DNA of 64,000 nt from Azospirillaceae bacterium (GTDB taxonomy: Bacteria; Pseudomonadota; Alphaproteobacteria; Azospirillales; Azospirillaceae). The notes below the pieces were generated by a model, which did no database searches, was not told the origin of the DNA, and was given only the letters and a program-made list of their open reading frames with translations. Made by a program: the position numbers and the translations under genes. Where the stretch lies: NCBI GenBank assembly GCA_028283825.1, contig JAPWJW010000003.1:1410001-1474000 (forward strand), read 5' to 3'. Shown in pieces: positions 19,251-26,826 of this stretch; the stretch's first letter is position 1, and every line of letters begins with the position of its first letter.

Positions 19251-19895
19251 ATGCTGACCAGCCTGCCCAACCTGTTGACCCTGTCGCGGATCATCCTGAT
19301 CCCCGTCATCCTGGCCCTGCTGTGGTTCCCGGCGGCGTGGACGGCGTGGACCGCCGCCGGCCTGTTCGCGCTGGCAGCCATCACCGATTATTTCGACGGC
19401 TATCTGGCGCGCGCCTGGAAGGAGGAGTCGCTGATCGGCCGCTTCCTCGACCCCATCGCCGACAAGCTGCTGGTGGCGGCGGTACTGTTCCTGCTGGTGG
19501 CCGACCATAAGATCGTGGGCCATGCCGTGCTGCCGGCCGTCATCATCCTGCTGCGCGAGGTGGCGGTGTCGGGCCTGCGCGAATTCCTGGCGGGCCTGCG
19601 CGTCTCGGTGCCGGTATCGCGCCTGGCCAAGTGGAAGACCACCATCCAGCTGATGGCCATCGGCTGGCTGATCGTGGGCGACCACGGCCCCGACGCGCTG
19701 CATGTGCGGCCGGTGGGCGAAACCCTGCTGTGGCTGGCGGCGGCGCTGACCCTGATCACCGGATGGGACTATCTGCGCGCCGGCCTGCGCCACATGCTGA
19801 CGCCCCCGGGCACCGCGCCGGCCGAGCAGCCGGTCAAGGCCGCCCCCACCGCAGCCCCCACGCCCGGCGTCAATGCCGTGCGCACCGGGGCCTGA
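19251..19895 (+). CDS. pgsA: CDP-diacylglycerol-glycerol-3-phosphate 3-phosphatidyltransferase
   Basis: Inner-membrane enzyme making phosphatidylglycerolphosphate, the first committed step to phosphatidylglycerol and cardiolipin. The CDP-alcohol phosphotransferase signature is complete: DYFDGYLAR followed by GRFLDPIADK (four aspartates in the D-x2-DG-x2-AR-x8-G-x3-D-x3-D spacing). Hydrophobic helices fit the family. I use the ATG at 19251, which starts directly at MLTSLPNLLTLSR as in known PgsA proteins; the frame is open back to 19137. moaD begins 4 nt after its stop. Confidence 0.95.
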   Translation: MLTSLPNLLTLSRIILIPVILALLWFPAAWTAWTAAGLFALAAITDYFDGYLARAWKEESLIGRFLDPIADKLLVAAVLFLLVADHKIVGHAVLPAVIILLREVAVSGLREFLAGLRVSVPVSRLAKWKTTIQLMAIGWLIVGDHGPDALHVRPVGETLLWLAAALTLITGWDYLRAGLRHMLTPPGTAPAEQPVKAAPTAAPTPGVNAVRTGA

Positions 19896-19899
19896 GATC

Positions 19900-20151
19900 A
19901 TGCGCATCCTGTATTTCGCCTGGCTGCGGACCAAGATCGGCACCGCGGAGGAGGATGTGGCGCCGCCGAGCCATGTCCACACCACCGGCGACCTGATCGA
20001 CTGGCTGGTGGCCCGCGGCCCCGGCTATGCCGACGCGCTGGCCAACCGCGCCGTCGTCAAGGTGGCGGTCAACCAGGACTATGTCGGGCTGGACCATCCG
20101 CTGGCGGCGGGGGATGAGGTGGCACTGTTCCCGCCGGTGACGGGCGGCTGA
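19900..20151 (+). CDS. moaD: Molybdopterin synthase small subunit MoaD
   Basis: 83-aa ubiquitin-like sulfur carrier. It begins MRILYFAWLRTKIG and ends in the diagnostic GG (LFPPVTGG), which is converted to a thiocarboxylate and donates sulfur to make molybdopterin. It starts 4 nt after pgsA and ends 1 nt before moaE, so it is in an operon. The product cofactor is needed by MsrP at 1785-2732. Confidence 0.95.
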   Translation: MRILYFAWLRTKIGTAEEDVAPPSHVHTTGDLIDWLVARGPGYADALANRAVVKVAVNQDYVGLDHPLAAGDEVALFPPVTGG

Positions 20152-20152
20152 C

Positions 20153-20611
20153 ATGGCCATCAAGGTCCAGGCCGAAGACTTCGACGTCGGCGCCGAACTG
20201 GCGTCCCTGACCGACGGCAACACGGCCATCGGCGGTGTCGCCAGCTTCGTCGGCCTGGTGCGCGATTTCGCCGGCGGCATGGCCGTCGACGCCATGACCC
20301 TGGAACATTATCCCGGCATGACCGAGCGCCAGCTGGCCGCCATCGAGGCGGCGGCGCGGGCGCGCTGGCCGCTGGACGCCGTGCTGATCATCCATCGTCA
20401 TGGCCGCCTGTTGCCCGGCGACCGCATCGTCCTGGTGGCCTGCGCCAGCGCCCACCGGGCCGCCGCCTTCGAGGCCTGCTGGTTCCTGATGGACTGGCTG
20501 AAGACCAAGGCCCCCTTCTGGAAGCAGGAGGAGACGGCGGAGGGCACCCGCTGGGTGGCGGCGAAGGAAGAAGACGACGACGCGGCCGCCCGCTGGACCG
20601 CATCGTCCTGA
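20153..20611 (+). CDS. moaE: Molybdopterin synthase catalytic subunit MoaE
   Basis: Large subunit of molybdopterin synthase, converting cyclic pyranopterin monophosphate to molybdopterin with MoaD-borne sulfur. Seen: GGVASFVGLVRDF, LEHYPGM, IIHRHGRLLPGD and the catalytic-lysine segment LKTKAPFWKQE. Length 152 aa is normal, with an acidic C-terminal tail. Confidence 0.96.
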   Translation: MAIKVQAEDFDVGAELASLTDGNTAIGGVASFVGLVRDFAGGMAVDAMTLEHYPGMTERQLAAIEAAARARWPLDAVLIIHRHGRLLPGDRIVLVACASAHRAAAFEACWFLMDWLKTKAPFWKQEETAEGTRWVAAKEEDDDAAARWTASS

Positions 20612-20942
20612 AACCACCGCCTCGGGCCAGCCGCCCCAGGGCCGTCGGGATGGCGAACGTACCCTTAAGCCGGCCGATGGCTGGCCCGGCGCACTATTGT
20701 ATACCTGCCGCAACATATTGTTTCATCGCAATCCCCTGAAGAATAGGGAAAATTCCGCTCGCCCCGTTACACGGCGACCCGTCCGCGTCCTGTTTATGCG
20801 TCATGTCTAATACGTCCGGCCTAGTCTTTCCTATATTGGATATGGCCTTGCCCGAGACTTCCCATTTAGTGATTCAAGCGCGGACGGACAGCGACATACG
20901 CGCGGATTCGTTGTATAAAGCGGGATCAGCGTTAGAGACAAC
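20612..20942. other. Intergenic region before the hybrid kinase
   Basis: 331 bases. The second half is AT-richer (for example around 20700-20760 and 20820-20870) and presumably carries the kinase promoter. I see no convincing operator, terminator or RNA gene. Confidence 0.35.
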
Positions 20943-22247
20943 ATGCCCGGACTATTCAAAGACCCGGCCGGCTTTCTGGCCCAATCGCAGCGCAACGCCA
21001 CCATCCTGCTGGTGGACCCCAACCAGGGCGCCCTGATCACTCTGGTGGATCTGCTGCGCCATGGCGGTTTCCGCTTCATCCATTGCCGGGAGGATGCCCG
21101 GTCCTTGCCGCTCCACTGTCGGGAATTGTCGCCCGACGTGCTGGTGCTGGACCAGGGTGGGGAAACCGCGGAGGCGGTGGCCGATCTGATGGCCACGCTG
21201 GCCCAGTTGCACACCCTGCCCGCATCGGCACGGCCCACCACCCTGCTGCGCGCCGGCACACTGGACGCCCGCGCCCGGGAGGAGGCGTGCCGACGGGGCG
21301 TAAGCGACTTCATCGCCCCCGCCTGCCCGCCGATGGACATCGTGGCGCGAGTCGCCGCCGCCGCCCAGTTGCAGTTCCTGACCCGGCAATCGGCACAGCA
21401 GCAGAAACAGGTGGAGGCGCAGGTGACGGACCGCACCGCCCGCCTGCTGGAATCGGTGGAGGCGATGCAGGAGCGGGAGCGGACGCTGCTGTCGGCGCTG
21501 GAGCAGACCCGCATGGAGATCCGCCAGAAGGCGGACTTCCTGGCCCATGCCACGCACGAACTGCGCACGCCACTGAACGCCATCCTGGGCTTCGCCGACC
21601 TGCTGCGGCGGGAATTCCACGGCCCCATGGGCGACGCCCGCTACCTGGAATATGCCGAGGACGTGCACGCCGCCGCCAGCCACATGGCCGCCGTGGTGGA
21701 CGACACCCTGGACCTGAGCCGGGCCGAGTCGGGCCAGGTCACGTTGGACGTGCGCGAGGTCGATGTCGGCCGCGCCGTGCACGACAGCACCCGCATGCTG
21801 CGCACCCTGGCCACCGACTGCGGCGTGGACCTGGCGGTGAAACTGCCGGACCAGCCGTTGCGCCTGCGCACCGACCCGGAAAAGATCCGCCAGATCATCC
21901 TGAACCTGGGCTCCAACGCCCTGAAGTTCACGCCGCGCGGCGGCCGGGTGACGGTGGAGGTGCAGGCCGACACCAAGGGCGGCGCCCTGATCCTGATCGT
22001 GCGCGATACCGGCGTGGGCATGGCGCCGCACGAACTGCCCGTAGCGCTGAAGCCCTTCGGCCAGGTCCGCGATGCGCAACAGCCGGGCGTGCGTGGCACC
22101 GGCCTGGGCCTGCCGCTGACCAAGCGCTTCGTGGAAATGCTGGGCGGCACCCTGGACATCGCCAGCGTGCCCGGCCGCGGCACCGTGGTGACGGTACGCC
22201 TGCCCGGCATGCCGGAGCAGACGGGTGAGAACCGAGCCACGGCATAA
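20943..22247 (+). CDS. Receiver-histidine kinase hybrid protein
   Basis: Soluble two-component protein with no transmembrane helix. A receiver-like domain comes first (about residues 18-135: ILLVDPNQG, candidate phospho-acceptor Asp in DVLVLDQGG), then a coiled coil (about 140-195), a HisKA dimerisation domain with the phosphorylated histidine in HATHELRTPLNAILGF, and an ATPase domain (N box LNLGSNALKFTPRGG, G1 DTGVGM, G2 GTGLGLPLTK). The receiver being upstream of the kinase implies it takes phosphate from another kinase or acts as a switch. No cognate regulator is adjacent. Repeat copy A follows its stop by 6 nt. Confidence 0.9.
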   Translation: MPGLFKDPAGFLAQSQRNATILLVDPNQGALITLVDLLRHGGFRFIHCREDARSLPLHCRELSPDVLVLDQGGETAEAVADLMATLAQLHTLPASARPTTLLRAGTLDARAREEACRRGVSDFIAPACPPMDIVARVAAAAQLQFLTRQSAQQQKQVEAQVTDRTARLLESVEAMQERERTLLSALEQTRMEIRQKADFLAHATHELRTPLNAILGFADLLRREFHGPMGDARYLEYAEDVHAAASHMAAVVDDTLDLSRAESGQVTLDVREVDVGRAVHDSTRMLRTLATDCGVDLAVKLPDQPLRLRTDPEKIRQIILNLGSNALKFTPRGGRVTVEVQADTKGGALILIVRDTGVGMAPHELPVALKPFGQVRDAQQPGVRGTGLGLPLTKRFVEMLGGTLDIASVPGRGTVVTVRLPGMPEQTGENRATA

Positions 22248-22550
22248 TGTAGTCCTCAAACGGCGGGCGCCGGCGTCCGCCGGCTTGCCTCATCCTCGAT
22301 TTCCAGTCCGCTGACGCTCCCCGTAAATCTCCGGCGGCCCCAGTCGGGGCCTACGGCGGCATGGGTTAAGCCCCATGCCGCTCGTGCAATAAGCTCCCGC
22401 CACCGTTCCGGTCTTTGCGTTTAGCGCCAAGACGTTTCGCGCAGAGCGGTCGTTATCGCCCGGCCGTGCCAACGGTATTCCTTGTCCTCGACGGCGGGCC
22501 CTTCCGGCCCACCCTGAGCAGCCCCACCTCGGGCAACCAAGGAAACCATC
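22248..22550. other. Intergenic region holding repeat copy A
   Basis: Besides the repeat (22254-22381) the remaining 170 bases contain a ribosome-binding site AAGGAA before 22551 and presumably a promoter. Nothing else is recognised. Confidence 0.35.
22254..22381 (+). repeat. Structured dispersed repeat, copy A
   Basis: Begins 6 nt after the kinase stop. First hairpin GCCGGC-gtcc-GCCGGC (22269-22284), the conserved TTTCCAGTCCGCTGACGCTC block, then a distal hairpin GCGGCATGGG/CCCATGCCGC (22356-22381). Its second-stem partners carry mismatches (GTAAA, GCGGCC). Confidence 0.85.
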
Positions 22551-23099
22551 ATGCAAGTCCTGACCGACCGTATCCTGTCCCAGTCCGCCTATAGCGCCGA
22601 GATCGACGTGCCGTTGGCCCAGGTGGATATCGGCGACTGGCTGTTCACCCTGCCGGAGGCGGAGTACCTGCGCTGCTGCGTGCCCGACCACATCGCCGCC
22701 GGCGTCACCACCACCGATGACGGCCGCCCCATGTCCATCAATGTGGAAATGATCGGTACCGGCCTGGTGGTCCAGCATTATGTGGCGGAAGAGGTCACCC
22801 CCTCCTACGTCCGCATGAACTCCATCTCCGACGTGTTCACGCCCAAGGGCCGGACCCAGGTCAACGTGGTGTGGGAACTGATCGCGGAAGCCATCCAGGG
22901 CGACCGCACCCGCTACACCAACCGCGTCACCGCCCACCCCACCGACGTCTTCCTGGCCTTCCTGGAAGCCAACGGCCAGACCTTCGAGGAAGCGGCCGCC
23001 GGCCGGCAAGCAGCGGGCGGCGACCATAACCGCCGCGAGACGCCGGAATTCGCCGCCAGCATCGCCCGGCGGGCCAAGGTCCGCGCCCGGGCGGCCTGA
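22551..23099 (+). CDS. Conserved-looking protein of unknown function (182 aa)
   Basis: I do not recognise it. It is soluble, with no signal peptide or membrane segment. The middle alternates beta-type strands (SINVEMIGTGLVVQHYVAEEV, RTQVNVVWELIAEAI), and the tail is rich in Ala, Arg and Lys. Acidic motifs include EIDVPLAQVDIGDWLF and EAEYLRCCVPDH. It is a single gene with a good AAGGAA site 6 nt upstream and a strong intrinsic terminator, which suggests it is well expressed. Confidence 0.75.
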   Translation: MQVLTDRILSQSAYSAEIDVPLAQVDIGDWLFTLPEAEYLRCCVPDHIAAGVTTTDDGRPMSINVEMIGTGLVVQHYVAEEVTPSYVRMNSISDVFTPKGRTQVNVVWELIAEAIQGDRTRYTNRVTAHPTDVFLAFLEANGQTFEEAAAGRQAAGGDHNRRETPEFAASIARRAKVRARAA

Positions 23100-23157
23100 A
23101 ATACTGCTTTACGTTTAGGGAAGCTTGACCGGCACCATTTCCACCGGTGAAAAAGGA

Positions 23158-23196
23158 AAAGCCCGCGGGAGGTGCGTCCTTCCTCCCGCGGGCTTT
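23158..23196 (+). terminator. Strong intrinsic terminator
   Basis: Perfect 15-bp stem (AAAGCCCGCGGGAGG / CCTCCCGCGGGCTTT) with a 9-nt loop, 58 bases after the stop of the gene at 22551-23099. The T-run is short (3 T within the stem). Confidence 0.85.
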
Positions 23197-23243
23197 ACGC
23201 GTCCGGCGGCCCTGAACCCGCCGGACGCGATCTTATAGTTTTC

Positions 23244-23345
23244 CCCTCAGGCGCCGGGCGGGCGCATCCACGCCCTTGGCTTATCCTCAGTTTCCAGTCC
23301 GCTTCACTCCCCGGAAACTTCCGGCGGACGCGGTCGCGTCCTAGG
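23244..23345 (+). repeat. Structured dispersed repeat, copy B
   Basis: First hairpin GGGCG-catcca-CGCCC (23260-23275), then TTTCCAGTCCGC and its partners GGAAAC and GCGGAC. It is the exception among complete copies in not sitting immediately after a stop codon; the nearest gene end on its 5' side is 23099, beyond the terminator. Confidence 0.8.
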
Positions 23346-23414
23346 AAAGAAGGTGTGGAATGAGTAGAGGGACGTGGCGACGCGGAGCTGCCGCGTCGCC
23401 GTCACTGGTTGCCT

Positions 23415-24749
23415 TTACCGCACGCCGGCGCGGCGCAGGCTGTCGGGAGAGAAGTCGGACGCCGACAGGTTGACGTTGAAGTTGTAGGGCTTTTCCTGGT
23501 TGATGAAGCCGCTGGCGGTGTAGCGGCCCGACTGCAGGTCGTACACGGTGAACAGGCCGGCCCAGTAGCTCTGGATGTCGTAGTAGTTGATGCCGTGGGC
23601 CTCGGTCACGCGCCACAGCTGTCCACGGTTGTCGTACTGATCGGCGACCAGGATGTTCCAGCTGTCCTCATCCACATAGAAGGTGCGGCGGGAATAGATG
23701 TGGCTGGTGCCGGACTTCAGCTTGCCGTCCACCACCCAGACCCGGTGCAGCTCATAGCGCGGGAAATCCTGGTTGATGTGGCCGGCCTTGATGATCTGGT
23801 CGTAGGTGTGCTTGTCGCTCTGCAGATCATAGGCGTTATAGGGGACGTACATCTCCTTCTTGCCCACCAGCGTCCATTCGTACCGGTCGGGGGAGCCGTT
23901 GAAAACGTCCAGCTGGTCGGAGGTGCGCAGGCCGTCGGTCGCCGTGCCGGGGTTGTCGTAGGCGACGTTGGGCGCGCGGCGCACGCGGCGCTGGCCGGGG
24001 TTGTAGGTCCAGGCGTTACGCGGTTCCTTGATCTGGTCCATGGTCTCATGCACCAGCAGGATCTCACCCGCCAGACGGGCCGGCGCCGTCACTTCCTGCT
24101 GGAAATACAGCGAGGTCTGGCCGTCCGGGCCGGTGTCGTTGTAGAGGAACTTCGATTTTTCATCGATGTTGATCATGGTGTAGGAGCCGTCGGACTGCGG
24201 GTTGGCCTGGCCGTACTGGCGCTCCACCTGCTTGCCCTTCCAGCGCAGGACGTGGTTCCACACCACCTCCACGCCCGTCTTCGGAATGGGGAAAGGCACG
24301 CCGATCTTGGCGCCTTCAACGCCATTGCCGTCGTCCACCAGCTTGGCCCGGGTGGCGTTGGCGATGGTCTCGTCATAGACGCTCTTGGGCAGCGAGGCGC
24401 TGCGGTGCGTCGGATAGACGTTCAGCTTGTAGTCCGGGTACTGCTTCAGCAGGGCCTTCAGGCCTTCCGGCAGCTTGTCGGCATACTGGCCCGCGTTCTG
24501 GCCGGTGATGGTGAACAGCGGCTTGTCGCCGGCATAGGGATCCACATATTGGCCGCCCGGCTTGTAGCCCGCCGGCGGCGTGGTGATGCCGCCCGTCCAT
24601 TCCGGAATGGTGCCGTCCTTGTTGGCCGCCTTTTCCGCGCCGTTGGGTGTCAAGGTCTTGCCCAGGTCGGCCGCCGTCTGGGCCGCCGCCATGCCGCCCA
24701 GGAAAACGGCCAAGGCGCCGCCCATCAGCGCGGTGTTCGTCCACTTCAT
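23415..24749 (-). CDS. DUF1329 exported protein
   Basis: 444-aa protein with a classical signal peptide (residues 1-23, cleavage after AAA-Q), followed by the DUF1329 domain: GTIPEWTGGITTPPAGYKPG, YPTHRSASLPKSVYD, WNHVLRWKG, RRAPNVAYDNPGT, WTLVGKKEMYVPYNAYDL and DSWNILVADQYDNRGQLW. The family is structurally related to outer-membrane lipoprotein-sorting proteins and is often next to RND or fatty-acid genes; its role is not established. No lipobox cysteine. The next gene upstream on the same strand starts the beta-oxidation cluster's end at 24972. Confidence 0.9.
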   Translation of the reverse strand: MKWTNTALMGGALAVFLGGMAAAQTAADLGKTLTPNGAEKAANKDGTIPEWTGGITTPPAGYKPGGQYVDPYAGDKPLFTITGQNAGQYADKLPEGLKALLKQYPDYKLNVYPTHRSASLPKSVYDETIANATRAKLVDDGNGVEGAKIGVPFPIPKTGVEVVWNHVLRWKGKQVERQYGQANPQSDGSYTMINIDEKSKFLYNDTGPDGQTSLYFQQEVTAPARLAGEILLVHETMDQIKEPRNAWTYNPGQRRVRRAPNVAYDNPGTATDGLRTSDQLDVFNGSPDRYEWTLVGKKEMYVPYNAYDLQSDKHTYDQIIKAGHINQDFPRYELHRVWVVDGKLKSGTSHIYSRRTFYVDEDSWNILVADQYDNRGQLWRVTEAHGINYYDIQSYWAGLFTVYDLQSGRYTASGFINQEKPYNFNVNLSASDFSPDSLRRAGVR

Positions 24750-24971
24750 TCTTTTTCCTCCCTAATGCGCCGGGTCGTCACCGCGCCCGCGCGTCCGTTT
24801 AGTCTAGCGAGTAATTCTCAGGCCAAACGCTTTATCAAAGGACCTCGCCACCTCAGGGACAACTTGCCCGGGACCGGCGTTTGATCCTCTCATTTCAATA
24901 GTTTGCGGGATGCCGGACCGTCGCGCAATGGCTGTGGCCCGGCCCCGCCGGGAAAAAGCACGTTGTGGGCA

Positions 24972-26765
24972 TCAGAACAGCTCGGCCTCCAGGTCCATGA
25001 CGGTCTTGGCCCCGGACATCAGGGCCTTGAAGCGGAAATCCACCTCGGGCAGCAGGCGCTGCACGAAGAAGCGGGCGGTCTTGATCTTGGCCTCATAGAA
25101 GCCGGCCTTGGCGCCGGCACCCTCCGCCAGCTTGGCGTTCGCGACCTTCACCATGCGCAGCCACATCCAGCCCAGCGCCACCAGGCCGAACATGCGCAGA
25201 TAGTCGGTGGATGCCGCCCCCGCCTCATCCGGGTTCTTCATCCCCCTCTGCGCCACGATGGCGGTGGATTGCTGCAGCTTGCCGAAGGCCTTGGCCAGCG
25301 GGCCGGCGAATTCCAGCAGGTCGGTATCCTCCATCGCCGTTTCCAGCTCCGCCGCCAGCGGGTGGAAGAAGCGGCGCAGCAGGCGGCCCATGTCCTGGCC
25401 CAGCTTGCGTCCCACCAGATCCAGCGCCTGGATGCCGTTGGCGCCCTCATAGATCATGGCGATGCGGGCATCGCGCACGAACTGTTCCATCCCCCATTCG
25501 CGGATGTAGCCATGGCCGCCGTACATCTGCTGGGCCATGGTGGCGCACTCATAACCCATGTCGGTGAAATAGGCCTTCACCACCGGGGTCAGCAGGGCCA
25601 CGAACTCGTCAGCCTCGGCACGGGCCGCCGGGTCGGGGTTGTGATCGGCCTGGTCCAGCTGGATGCCCACCCAATATCCCAGGGCGCGGGCGCCCTCGGT
25701 GAAGGCCTTGATGGTCATCAGGTTCTTGCGCACATCCGGATGGACGATCAGCGGGTCGGCCGCCTTCTCCGGTTCCTTGGCGCCGGTCAGGGACCGGCCC
25801 TGCAGGCGGTCCTTGGTGTAGGTGACGGCATTCTGGTAGGCGACGGTGGCGATGCCCAGGCCCTGCATGCCCACGCCCAGGCGGGCAGCGTTCATCATGG
25901 TGAACATGGCGCGCATGCCCTTGTGGGGCTCACCCACCAGCCAGCCCTTGGCGTCGTCGAAGTTCATGACGCAGGTGGCGTTGGCCATGATGCCCATCTT
26001 GTGCTCGATGGAGCCGCACATGACGCCGTTGCGGGGCCCTGGCTGGTTATCGTCCGTCGGCAGGAACTTCGGCACCAGGAACAGGCTGATGCCCTTCACG
26101 CCCGCCGGCGCGTCCGGCAGCTTGGCCAGCACCAGGTGGATGATGTTGTTGGTCAGGTCATGCTCACCGGCGGAGATGAAAATCTTGGTGCCGGTGATGC
26201 TGTAGCTGCCGTCGTCGTTGGGGACGGCCTTGGTCTTGATCAGGCCCAGGTCGGTGCCGCATTGCGGTTCCGTCAGGCACATGGTGCCCGACCACTCGCC
26301 CGTGGTCATCTTGGGCAGGTAGGTGTCCTTGAGATCGTCGCTGCCGTGGGTGTGGATGGCGTTCCACGCCCCCTGGGTCAGGCCCGGATACATGGCGAAG
26401 GCCATGTTGGCGGAGATCAGCAGTTCCTCAAGCACGAAGGTGATGGCGTGCGGCAGGCCCTGGCCGCCGTACTTGGGATCCATGGACAGCCCCTGCCAGC
26501 CGCCGTCGACATAGGCCTGGTAGGCTTCCTTGAAGCCCTTGGGCGTGCGCACCACGCCGTTCTCGTAGTGGCAGCCCTCTTCATGGCCGGGGCGGTTCAG
26601 GGGCTGCAGCTCGTTCTCGCAGAGCTTGGCCGCCTCTTCCAAAATGCTGGTGACGAGGTCGCGGGTGGCATCCTCGAACCCCGGCAACTTGGTCAGGTCC
26701 TCGACCTGCAGCAGGTCGTTCAGGACGAAATCGATGTCTTCGAGCGGCGCCTTGTAGGTCGGCAT
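24972..26765 (-). CDS. Acyl-CoA dehydrogenase with C-terminal extension domain
   Basis: FAD-dependent acyl-CoA dehydrogenase, first step of beta-oxidation. N-terminal helical domain, the flavin/substrate middle domain (MCLTEPQCGTDLG, ITGTKIFISAGEHDL), then the C-terminal domain with MIYEGANGIQALDLVGRK holding the likely catalytic glutamate. Length 597 aa, longer than short-chain members; the extra C-terminus fits the large dehydrogenases acting on long chains. Start at 26765 (AAAGGA 10 nt upstream). A perfect 10-bp hairpin (26790-26811) sits between it and the upstream fad gene. Confidence 0.93.
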   Translation of the reverse strand: MPTYKAPLEDIDFVLNDLLQVEDLTKLPGFEDATRDLVTSILEEAAKLCENELQPLNRPGHEEGCHYENGVVRTPKGFKEAYQAYVDGGWQGLSMDPKYGGQGLPHAITFVLEELLISANMAFAMYPGLTQGAWNAIHTHGSDDLKDTYLPKMTTGEWSGTMCLTEPQCGTDLGLIKTKAVPNDDGSYSITGTKIFISAGEHDLTNNIIHLVLAKLPDAPAGVKGISLFLVPKFLPTDDNQPGPRNGVMCGSIEHKMGIMANATCVMNFDDAKGWLVGEPHKGMRAMFTMMNAARLGVGMQGLGIATVAYQNAVTYTKDRLQGRSLTGAKEPEKAADPLIVHPDVRKNLMTIKAFTEGARALGYWVGIQLDQADHNPDPAARAEADEFVALLTPVVKAYFTDMGYECATMAQQMYGGHGYIREWGMEQFVRDARIAMIYEGANGIQALDLVGRKLGQDMGRLLRRFFHPLAAELETAMEDTDLLEFAGPLAKAFGKLQQSTAIVAQRGMKNPDEAGAASTDYLRMFGLVALGWMWLRMVKVANAKLAEGAGAKAGFYEAKIKTARFFVQRLLPEVDFRFKALMSGAKTVMDLEAELF

Positions 26766-26789
26766 CGGGGGAATTCCTTTTCGGGGAAC

Positions 26790-26811
26790 CCGGGGCGGCT
26801 GGCCGCCCCGG
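26790..26811. other. Intra-operon GC hairpin
   Basis: Perfect stem CCGGGGCGGC/GCCGCCCCGG with a TG apex, in the 61-nt gap between the dehydrogenase/hydratase stop (26827) and the acyl-CoA dehydrogenase start (26765). No T-run, so it is more likely an mRNA processing or stability feature than a terminator. Confidence 0.6.
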
Positions 26812-26826
26812 TCCCAAGACAGAACG

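Larger units (their letters stand above)
23100..23414. other. Intergenic region with terminator and repeat copy B
   Basis: Holds the 15-bp stem terminator (23158-23196) and repeat copy B (23244-23345) between convergent genes. The remaining bases show nothing else. Confidence 0.4.
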
